DNA from: Myoxocephalus aenaeus
Lineage: Eukaryota > Chordata > Actinopteri > Perciformes > Cottidae
Length of the DNA stretch: 64,000 nucleotides
Direction: 5' to 3'
NCBI GenBank assembly: GCA_038501785.1
Contig: JBAMJR010000025.1
Location: forward strand, 572,501 to 636,500
Shown here: positions 55,560-64,000 of the stretch, piece by piece
Layout: the number at the start of each line of letters is the position of its first letter
Position numbering within the stretch: position 1 is the first letter of the stretch
The notes under the pieces: generated by a model
Told to the model about the DNA's origin: nothing
What the model saw: the letters and a program-made list of their open reading frames with translations, nothing else
Databases searched by the model: none
Translations under genes and position numbers: made by a program

Positions 55560-57770
55560 AACTTTTTGTAACAGCTAGATGCACCAGTTTAGTAAACCAC
55601 TAATACAGCAGTCAGGAAGAGCTTATGAGGGCCCACAGATTTGGGTCACTCCAACTTCGACGAGTTTTAGCCTCTGGTGGCAATGCAGCGGATGTCCATA
55701 TAATGGGAAATGGCTATCCGACCTGCGACTGGGAGGGCCCGGGGACGTTACCTTCATCCCACCCAGGAGGCGCCACAGGTGGCGGAAAAAAGAAGGCAGA
55801 AGCAGGGCAAGAGGAGCAGCCTGCAGGCTAGGCTACGAGCTAACCCCAACCGACCAACTCGTCTGAGTCTTTTTCTGGCAAACTCCCGGTCACTCGTCAA
55901 CAAGATCGATGAAATGAGGCTAAGGGTTATGTCGCACAACATGAGCAGATGTGTGATGGTAATTACAGAGACCTGGCTGGACTGTACCGTTCCCAACGAA
56001 GCTATCGAGCTAGCGGGTCGAACAGTTTATCGAGGAGACAGGACTGCAGACTCCGGTAAGAGCAGAGAAGGAGGTGTGTGCATATACGTTAACGACTGGT
56101 GTACAGCTACGAACATCATTGGGAAACACTGCTCCCCAGACTTGGAATACCTGGCTGTAAAATGCATACCGTTCTATTTGCCAAGGGAACTTTCTGCCAT
56201 TCTGATCACAGCTGTTTAGGAGCTACACGGCACTGTTAGCAACCAGCTAAACGCTCATCCGGAGGGAGCTGTGATTGTGGTGGGAGACCACGAAGAATTA
56301 AAGACAGTGTTGCCCAAGTTCCACAGAAATGTAAGCTTCCCCACCAGAGACAAGAATATTTTAGACCTGGTGTACACCAACATCTCGGGAGCATACAAAG
56401 CTGCACCATTTCCACACCTCGGCTTATCAGCCCAAGGAGGAGCAGACACTCTTCCTCCAGCACCACCAGGTGAGATCTGCTCAGGGGGAGGATCGACATC
56501 ACCAAGGCAGCGGGACCAGACAAAGTGTCGGGCCGCACACTGAAGACCTGTGCCGACCAGCTGGCAGAGGTGTTCACTGACATCTTCAACCTCTCCCTGC
56601 AACAAGCTCCCCACCTGCCTTGAAGCCACGACCATTGTCCCTGTCCCGAAAAAGACCGCAGTCACCTGCCTCAACGACTACCGCCCAGTCGCCCTGACCC
56701 CAGTCATCACCAAGTGCTTCGACAGGATGATACTATCGCACATCAAGAACGTCCTCCCAGCAGATTTGGACAGCCACCAGTTTGCGTACAGAGCAAACAG
56801 ATCTACGGAGGACGCGGTCTCATCACACTTCATACAGCCCTGTCTCACCTGGAGCATCCTGACACATACGTCAGGATGCTCTTCATTGACTTCAGCTCTA
56901 CCTTCAACACCATCATCCCCCATACACTGGTGCATAAACTCAAAAACCTTGGACTTTCTATATCACTATGTTCATGGATTCTGGACTTTCTCTCAAACAG
57001 ACCACATAATGTGAGGATAGGGAACCTGACATCAACAACCACCATCCTGAACACTGGTGCACCGCAGGGCTGTGTGCTCTTCACTCTCTTCACCCAAGAC
57101 TGCTCGCCCATCTATTCCTCCAACACAATAGTGAAGTTTGCCGACGACACCACTGTGGTCGGACTAATCTCCAACAATGATGAGACACTACAGACAGGAG
57201 GTCTAACATCTCTGACAACAACTTGGTCCTGAACACCACCAAGACCAATGAAGTCATAGTGGACTTCAGGAGATCCAGGAAGACCACACCCTGTCCACTC
57301 TTCATAAGTGGGGAGGAGGTGGAGAGGGTGGACAGCATCAAATTCCTGGGACTCCACATTACTAAAGACAACACTTGGTCCCTGAACACATCACACCTGG
57401 TGAAGCAAGCCCAGCAGAGGCTCTTCTTCCTGAGGAAGCTAAAACAAGCTGGCCTGCCCCCTGAACTTCTACAGAAGTGTGATAGAAAGCATCCTCCGCC
57501 AGTGCTTTACTGTGTGGCACTCCAGCTGCACAGCAGAGAACAGGAGGGACCTGGCCCGGGTGGTTAGAACAGCACAGAGGATTGTGGGGGCTACCCTCCC
57601 TGACCTGGACACTGTGTATGCTGGCCGCCTCCAGAAGAAAGCCAGCAACATCTACAAAGACATCACACACCCGTGTCACTCGCTGTTTCCACTGCCATCA
57701 GGAAGACTATTCAGGACTATTAAAACCCAGACTAACAGGCTGAGGAACAGCTTTTTCCCAGCTTTTTCAT
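55560..57770 (+). mobile_element. L2-type LINE, plus strand, internally deleted
   Basis: EN, RT and C-terminal parts of one L2 occur in order, from GGNAADVHIMGNGYPTCDWE near 55670 to a C-terminal LPSGRLFRTIKTQTNRLRNS around 57700. Deletions remove part of EN and the EN/RT linker, and at least four frameshifts occur. The normal L2 tail is not seen after 57770. Confidence 0.85.
55710..57770 (+). pseudogene. L2 ORF2 polyprotein, broken
   Basis: The EN part has FLANSRSLVNKIDEMRLRVM, VITETWLDCTVPNEAIELAG (catalytic Glu) and YCSPDLEYLAVKC-like text; the GDFNH motif is damaged (VVGDHEELKT). HRNVSFPTRDKNILDLVYTN is followed by a deletion to the RT at 56540: DYRPVALTPVITKCFDRMIL, a shift, MLFIDFSSTFNTIIPHTLVH (motif A), GAPQGCVL (motif B, partly deleted) and FADDTTVVGLIS (motif C, 57137-57172). 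The C-terminal half has FLGLHITKDNTWSLNTSHLV and ESILRQCFTVWHSSCTAENR. Motif C is intact, but the protein cannot be made. Confidence 0.85.
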
Positions 57771-58129
57771 TGGTTTCCTCCGCCAAAATCCATTCAAATA
57801 TGATCGGACAACACTACTCGTATTGCAAGTGGAATCCAGAATGTTTTTTATTTCAAAGTCTTGTCGCGTTGCAGACAGGTTCTGCATTCATAGATTTTAG
57901 AGTTTATAGAGATTAAGGTTAGTCCCACACTAGACACGTACCAGCATTGGGTCGCATTAGACAAGTGGGAAGGAGCAAAACCGATTATCAATCAATATTA
58001 TCTTAGCTTATGTTATCATTTAGTCATTGTTTTTTGTTTTCAAAGTCAGTTTATTGCTCCATTTGCAGGGAGGCACAACAACACTCATCTCATCAGTTTA
58101 GCCTAATAAATAAAAAAATAAAAAAACTC

Positions 58130-59288
58130 TTCCAGGCATAGAACAAATATAAACTTATTATAAAATAACAATCAGCTCCCCCTCCTCCCCCATGGAGAAA
58201 TGCCTTCCAGACCAGAACAAGTCTACTATGGCTCTCTGGATGTCCTCAACCAGGCCTCTCGGTGGCGTCAGAGCAGTGAGTCAGTACCAAAGCGTTGCAG
58301 TGACTAAGTTATTGGCAAAATCTTCCCCTATAAGACAACTGGGGTAGCAACCGTTTCCATTTCGACAACCCAGCACACACTTTCTCCTTTACTCCATCCC
58401 ATTTTTTTGCTTGGAAACCCCCACTCAAGTCCACCCGACAGACTGGGTGCTGTCCAATCCCTCCACTTTCCCACCAACAATGCTTCACTCTTAGCCCAGT
58501 TCACCTGTGCAGATGAGGCCTTTTCATACAATGATAAGGTTTCCTGCAGACACTGAATGTCCTCCTGACTGGAGACAAAGACACATATATCATCTGCATA
58601 AGCAGGAACAGCAGGAGAACGATCCAGACTGGGGGACCCCGGCCGTGAGAGACCGCTGAGTTGACCTCTCAACTCACACAGCAAGGGTTCAATAGCTAGG
58701 CTATACAGCTGACCTGATATAGGACATCCCTGTCTTATGCTTCACTTCACAGGGATTGGCCGACTCAGCCAGAAAACCATCACCAAAGCCCTAAGTGCAG
58801 AAAGCAAATAAGAGCAATCCACCCTGTCGAAGGCTTTCTCCTGATAGTGACACAATCCCCATGTTTACATTACTGTTCCTGCACAACTCCAAAACATCTT
58901 TTGTGAGGAAAATATAATCCATAATGGTTGGTCGGTATATACTACAAAGTTCAGGATGTCCTTGAGATTGTTCGATAGGGCTCTGGAAAGTCTGTACACA
59001 GGGCTACTGGCCTCCAATTACTCAGTAAAGCCAGGTCTCCTTTTTTTGGCAGCAGGTAAAGTACAACTCGCTGACACACAAGAAGAGATCTTGTTCTAAA
59101 ACACTCCAGAAAAATAAGAAGAAAATCCAGTCCAAGGATACGCCAGAAGATTTTGAAAAAGTCAGAGGAGAGACCATTCATCCCTGGCGTCCGTCCCGAT
59201 GCCATCTGATTTACTGCCACTGTCAGATCCTCCAGAGTCAGCTTACCATGTAGAGCAACTTTCTCCTCCGGGCTGAGCTGATGAAGCC
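58130..59288 (-). mobile_element. Tx1-like LINE, RT region, 5'-truncated
   Basis: The minus strand begins at 59288 with LHQLSPEEKVALHGKLTLED and runs through AVNQMASGRTPGMNGLSSDF, LLPKKGDLALLSNWRPVALC, EKAFDRVDCSYLLSALRA, RQGCPISGQLYSLAIEPLL and YADDICVFVSSQEDIQCLQE (58589-58600 encodes YADD). It decays after LVGKWRDWTAPSLSGGLEWG. The text is that of the fish Tx1 group of L1-type LINEs. The upstream part is cut at 59289, where a retroviral LTR starts. Confidence 0.8.
58328..59288 (-). pseudogene. Tx1-like reverse transcriptase, broken
   Basis: Two long frames (58951-59220 and 58328-58684) are joined by decayed sequence in which EKAFDRVD (motif A) and RQGCPISG (motif B) are still legible. Catalytic YADD is intact. 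About 30 codons between motif A and RQGCP are missing (LSALRA runs directly towards SRPIPVK). It is non-functional because of stops and the deletion. Confidence 0.78.
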
Positions 59289-59375
59289 TGTAACGGTAAA
59301 ATTCACCCTACCCTGTTGAGTCTTTCTAAGCTAAAATCATGAACATCGAGAATCCAGAACTTGTCTATGAAATCA

Positions 59376-59381
59376 TTTATT
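59376..59381 (-). terminator. LTR poly(A) signal
   Basis: AATAAA on the minus strand, in the position expected for the R region of the LTR. Confidence 0.6.
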
Positions 59382-59468
59382 CCCTGCGCAGAGAAGAGAG
59401 CATCCTTAAGCAGAGTCACTCTGGAGTCTGCTCCAGGATGCACTGAGGATTCACATCTTACATGGACA

Positions 59469-59476
59469 TTTATATA
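59469..59476 (-). promoter_or_regulatory. LTR TATA box
   Basis: TATATAAA on the minus strand in the middle of the LTR; a transcript would begin about 25-30 bases downstream and run towards lower coordinates. Confidence 0.6.
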
Positions 59477-59728
59477 CAGAGAACAAAGATAGGTTAGAAC
59501 AAAGAAGTCTGGGGTTTCAGGTTGAGGCTAGAATAAAGGACCAGACCCCCTGTAGTTTACAAGTGTCTTCTTCCTTCCCTTAATTTTGATGTGAGTGATA
59601 CTTGATAACAGGTATGGGAGTCGCATCCAATTAACATTAAACAGAAGGATATTTGCATTAACAGGTTTGTAAGCCACTTAAGAGATGCATATACATGACA
59701 AAACTAAGGACAGAAAATTCCCATTACA

Positions 59729-60361
59729 TTCCTCTCTTTTGATCATACCCTTGATCAACATAATGATGAAAATAAAAATAGAAAAACCAAATAATAAAAT
59801 ACATACAATTGTCATAGCTGGAAATGTTTCTCAAATCGAACACAACAATTCACCTAGATTCAAGTTGTATCGTCATAGTGCTATCTGTAGAGGGAGGAGG
59901 TGTTATGGGAGGTGCGTCTGTCATGTGTACAATTCTAGTAGAATTAGTCCCTATCGGTGGTACCTTACATGATGAATCAACACATTTTGAATGACTGTTA
60001 TGCATGTTAAAAACAAACAACACATTGTTCCTCTTAGGCCACATAGTCCTGGCTGTCGAAACAAATGCCATGGGCGTGATCGCTCCATCGTTGGCTGTCG
60101 TCAGTGTTCCGAAGTGCAACAGAAGTGGCACTTTGTCTGCGTTTCCTGTTGTTTTGAGTCAGCGTTGGACTGCCTATGAAACAGTAGTTGTCTGTGTGGT
60201 TGGGCTCACATTTTCACCTGAGTCTGTCAGTGAGTCTGTCGGTGCAGGACCTTTTTGCAGTGGCTGGCATGGATCCAAGTTGCTCTCTCTGCTACTTTCA
60301 CCGCTGTGTGGGTGGCGAGGAGAATTTGGAACGGTCCTAGCCACGGTTTTCCTCCTTGGGC
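59729..60361 (-). pseudogene. Endogenous retrovirus: end of pol, remnant env, polypurine tract
   Basis: Reading on the minus strand from 60361, the first frame has the C-terminal beta-barrel region of a gammaretrovirus-like integrase, with HTAVKV and WIHASHC legible. An open start near 60088 then gives a short hydrophobic env leader, and most of env (surface subunit and the ectodomain of the transmembrane subunit) is absent. A final hydrophobic membrane-anchor-like stretch near 59790 and the polypurine tract AAAAGAGAGGAA (59729-59740) precede the LTR. Gag, protease, RT and the 5' LTR are not in the window; a family A repeat cuts the 5' side. The remnant is non-infectious and cannot encode functional proteins. 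Confidence 0.72.
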
Positions 60362-60660
60362 ACAAACCAATTCAATTCAGTTTATTTTATATAGCCCAAC
60401 ATCACAAATACAAGTTTGCCTCGGAGGGCTTTACAATCTGTACACATAACATCCCTGTCCCGGGACCTCACATCGGATCAGGAAAAACTCCCCTAAAAAG
60501 ATAGTAAAAACCCTTTCACAGGGAAAAAAGGGAAGAAACCTGAGGGAGAGCAACAGAGGAGGATCCCTCTCCCCAGATGGACAGAAGCAATAGATGTCAT
60601 GTGACCAGAATGAATAGCGTAGTTACAGCACATTCAATGAATATGACAGAAATTATTATT
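60362..60660 (+). repeat. Dispersed repeat family A, copy 4
   Basis: CAATTCAATTCAGTTTATTT through TTGCCTCGGAGGGCTTTACA, GATCAGGAAAAACTCCCC and GAGGATCCCTCTCCCCAGAT, ending near ATATGACAGAAATTATTATT. It truncates the retroviral remnant on its left. Confidence 0.8.
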
Positions 60661-60664
60661 ATTG

Positions 60665-62940
60665 AAAAAGAAAGAAGTCCATGTACTTCACTACATCTCC
60701 ACACTCGAAACACCCAAGCTGGCTCTTCTTTCAGGAACACGACCACAGCGTTGTCCATTCTGGATGTAAAGGACAGGTTCTCGTTTCCTACCTAATCCCC
60801 GACAGCCAGCAGCACCTCCTCCACAATGACACTCTTATCCGGTGGGACGATCCTCACTCCATGCCAGATAGACGGAGGTGGCGCCCTTCCTCTGAGAACA
60901 CCTCAACAAACCTCCGATCATTCTAACACAAGTCAGTAGAAGAGTTAGAGACTCACCTGGTCATGCACATGAGGCACATGATCAAACTGTAGAAACCAGA
61001 TAAACAGGGACAGAAAACTACTCAAAACTCAGCACATCCACCACCACCGCTTACGCTCATGTCATTTAGTCATGATATAAGCAGAGGATGAGGACCGGAA
61101 AGAAACATAAATCCAGTCCTGGGAAAAATCAGTAAAACAAAAGTGAGCAAAAAGGAGAAGCAAAAGCAGAGAAACAAGAGATAAACGATTGCCAAAAGTA
61201 GTGATAGACTGAAAACATGCAGACAGGTTCAGAAAGCAAAAAGACAAAACAGAAGGAGAAAGCAGAAAGATAGCAGATATGTGTAAAATCGCCTTTTGAA
61301 AGCTCTGATCCAGAAAAGTGGTTTCCACTGATAAGGGATCAGTTAGAAAGGGTCTAAGTATAATACATGTCAGTCAGGATTAAGACCTGGGGGGCTGAGA
61401 AGAACAGACTACTGACTTTGGGGTTTTGTGGCCTCTCCTAACAAGACCCCTTTCACTCATGTCATGCTTGGGTAAAGTAGTTAAAGAGCTCTAATCTGGG
61501 AATTGACTGGTGGTGTGAGTAGTGGTTTTATCTTAAAATGCCTCTGGCAACATGATCATTTGATGGCCATAAATGTCTTTTAATGGCTGCCAGGGGTTGA
61601 AGGGGAAGAGTGTTTGAATCCACAAATCCTGCCCATTCCAGCTCCCACAGATTCGGTAAAGTGGCCACAACATCACTGTCCCCTTGGTAACCTCACTTCC
61701 ACAGGCAGCAGGCAGGTGTTTTAATGGAAAAGCTTTGATAAAGTCACTATGTGCTGCATGTCCAGGAGCCAAACAGCACACAGACCGTTAGCTGGGAAAC
61801 AGTGGAGCATTTAGCAGCTGAAGAGCCAGAACATTTGTTCAGGAGTTGGAAGGAGACCAAAACAGAGACTGATGAGAGTGAATACTCGGCAAACAATTAA
61901 AAAAAACGCAAATATAATAAATGCAAATATAAATGCTGGATGTGCCCAGCATTGCACTAACCCCAACTGATATATAATGTTACAGAAAATATACATAATA
62001 AACACATGCCACTACTATGCCCGGGTATGTGCAGGCGACCAGTCGGAGGTTTATCTATTAACGAAAAAGTATTTCCATTTCATTTTTTGAAGGTTTTTAA
62101 TTGTTTCTTAAAGAAATTATGTTTTGCTTCATAGCATGCACCAGCTATGCAAAAGTGGTCTAATTTTAAGAATACACATAGGGTATTGCACTATAAGGAT
62201 GTTTTGGTAGCAGCCTTTTGTGTGGAAACAAATGCTTGAACAACCTATGGTGTTCTGCGATTAAATGTTTCAAAAAAAGTAGTTATACTGTCACAGGAGT
62301 TAAAGGTTAGGACCTAATAGCAAGACCACAGGAGACAGTATCCGGTATACAGATTTTATTCATACCGAGATGAGAGAAATGTGTGGAGCCGGTGCAAGTG
62401 CTTTAGCTTGAAGCAGCCAATTTACAGAAATGAGCATTTCAATTTTTTACAGGACAACAAATTAACTGGAACAGAAAATAAACTCTGCTTTCTTAAAACA
62501 CATTGTGTGCACCCATTATAACAATCATAATTCCCGTGCCGAACAACTATGGGAAAAGAGGATTAAAGTAGGCTCACTTTTATGTGATGAGGCTGAATTA
62601 TTGTCTGCAGAAAGCACATGGTATAATTTTACTCAGATGGAGAATAACAAACAATTCATTGTAAGTGGTCAAATAGAGTTGTTGTTTCTATGAGTTAAAT
62701 AAAGTTGTCTCATGAACATTTTAAACAGGAGTTATAAGTAATGCAAAGTGGTCTGTTATCATTCAACTAATAAAACAACTTTTACAAGATCTTTTCGGAA
62801 AAGCAATAGTTTCTGTCACATCTACAGGTTTTTCACTGTTAATAGTGACATGTTACCGTTCAAAACACTCAATTTCAGATTGATCAAGGAACAGATAACT
62901 TACTGACGCTAATGAGAAGGGTGATACTGAGATCTATATT
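60665..62940. other. No gene seen
   Basis: 60670-60930 is moderately GC-rich with two overlapping open frames (CTSLHLHTRNTQ; LIRWDDPHSMPDRRRW) that I cannot assign. 61060-61330 is A-rich with an antisense hydrophobic frame of no known family. The remainder is unique DNA. Confidence 0.4.
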
Positions 62941-62949
62941 TCAGTAAAG

Positions 62950-64000
62950 AGACCCGGTCTGGCTGGGGGCAGTGGTTGAGATGCGTAAAATGTCACGCAA
63001 GTGGGAGTCACTCATCCTTGTTGAAGTTCATGACTGAGAATGGTTGCTCACACAAATATGTGGAACCAAATAAGCTCAGCATTTTCTTAGCGAATGACCG
63101 CATTTCTGGAAACCTGCTTTTGTCCAGCTGCCGGTAAAAGTCAACAAGAGAACACTGCTGGTGTTTTCCGCGGCACTCATCGTCACACTGCAGCTCAATG
63201 AGCTCCAGTTGCAGCTGTGGAGGAGCATCATCAGGGTCCACGGAGAAGGGAGAAGAGAAAAGCAACATGTCCTTTTCAATAACAGCAAAGTCCCGAAAGC
63301 GTTTGTTAAATTCCACAGAAAGAGATGCGATAGCTGTTGCATAACTCTTGATTTGTACACCGATGTTGTTCTGTGGGAAACTGTCAATGACCTCTTTCAA
63401 AGCTGGGAAGTACGCGGTGCAGGGCTCCGTTTGGGACAAGTGTCTTTGAAAAAGTTGCTGTTTGGTTCGAAAGGCCTTGATGTGAGCGTATAGCTGGTTC
63501 ACCAATGAATCTTTTCCTTGAAGATTAACATTCAGCGCATTCAGATGCTTCGTTATGTCAACCAAAAAAAGCCAGATTTGCCAGCCATACAGGATCGCAC
63601 AGATTGGTTATCCCTTCTCACCCAAAAAAATTTCCAATTTCCTCTTTGAGAGAAATCGCTGCAGTGCGGACCCCCGACTTAGCCGCCTCACATCGTTGTG
63701 ATATATTACGTCACCGTATTCAGCCTGGATGTCACGCAAGAACTGTCGGTGGAATAGAGCTTTAGAGCGAATAGAATTGATTGCCTTTGCCACTGGTTTC
63801 ATAACATCGTCACGTTTGAGATGTTTGGCGCAGAGAGCCTGCTGGTGAATGATACAGTGAAGTTTAATAGCGTTACCTGCTTCTTCGCTGACTTTTGCAG
63901 ATCAGTGTGGACAATCCACTTCGCTCACCAGCCATGGCAGCCATGGTAGTTTCATGTCATCAACAGCTTCACAAATAGAAACGAATAACTATGTTCCTCT
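62950..64000 (-). pseudogene. hAT transposase, GTF2IRD2/Charlie-like, partial
   Basis: The minus strand enters at the right edge with LHCIIHQQALCAKHLK, AINSIRSKALFHRQFLRDIQ and YGDVIYHNDVRRLSRGSALQ, the RNase-H-like catalytic core part of hAT transposases related to the C-terminal half of vertebrate GTF2IRD2. After a short shifted gap near 63600 it continues with VDITKHLNALNVNLQGKDSL and ends in the hAT dimerisation domain (SLFGSTYLCEQPFSVMN). A frameshift after NFNKDE removes the last HLRDILRIS, legible in another frame to about 62955. The N-terminal zinc finger lies outside the window. It is probably a dead element; two small frame breaks are visible. Confidence 0.8.

Larger units (their letters stand above)
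59289..59728 (-). mobile_element. Endogenous retrovirus 3' LTR
   Basis: On the minus strand the 440-bp block starts TGTAATGGG and ends CCGTTACA, so its ends form the short inverted pair TGTAA / TTACA. A TATA box (TATATAAA, plus 59469-59476) and, about 95 bases downstream, an AATAAA signal (59376-59381) give the U3-R layout. A polypurine tract lies directly before it. The LTR abuts Tx1-like LINE sequence on its outer side, so the provirus probably integrated in or beside that LINE. Confidence 0.75.

Overview
The window is nuclear DNA from a ray-finned fish, most likely a spiny-rayed teleost. It is AT-rich and has no operons or dense coding. It is full of repeat families typical of teleosts: L1-, L2- and Tx1-type LINEs, a further CR1-group (Rex1/L2-like) LINE, tRNA-derived SINEs, Tc1, hAT and PIF/Harbinger DNA transposons, foldback MITEs, a truncated endogenous retrovirus, many minisatellites and long TA tracts. 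I could not fix the species. No complete host gene is visible. The best host-like coding segments are a SAMD3-like exon on the minus strand (44823-45453, broken by a frameshift) and an unassigned exon-like block at 53314-53454.

Layout. 1-13 kb: stacked DNA-transposon remnants, including a deleted hAT at 5467-7785 with intact 8-bp target duplication, two copies of a long dispersed repeat (4.1-5.0 and 10.4-11.5 kb), a candidate solo LTR (9.5 kb) and a Harbinger-type element with a Myb-like exon (11.8-12.8 kb). 13-19.5 kb: 45-bp, 41-bp and 33-36-bp minisatellites and two minus-strand LINEs, one of them inserted inside a minisatellite. 20.1-26.3 kb: a long degenerate L1 with ORF1 and ORF2, interrupted at 24120-25340 by a young Tc1-type element whose 354-residue transposase is uninterrupted. 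26-39 kb: dispersed repeats, a 1.06-kb foldback element and LINE ends. 39-55 kb: mostly unique non-coding DNA, plus the SAMD3-like locus and a second Harbinger copy in opposite orientation. 55.5-64 kb: an L2, a Tx1-like LINE, the 3' end of an endogenous retrovirus next to the LINE, and a hAT transposase gene running off the right edge.

How the parts relate: the content is nested insertion history, not a working pathway. Clear order can be read where elements interrupt each other (Tc1 in L1; LINE in minisatellite; dispersed repeat in the L1 3' end). Only the Tc1-type element looks potentially functional. A second theme is a set of short, perfect or near-perfect inverted duplications (3760, 10186, 18224, 28080, 48697) that look like template-switch scars. 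All identifications come from reading motifs and translations; no database search was run.
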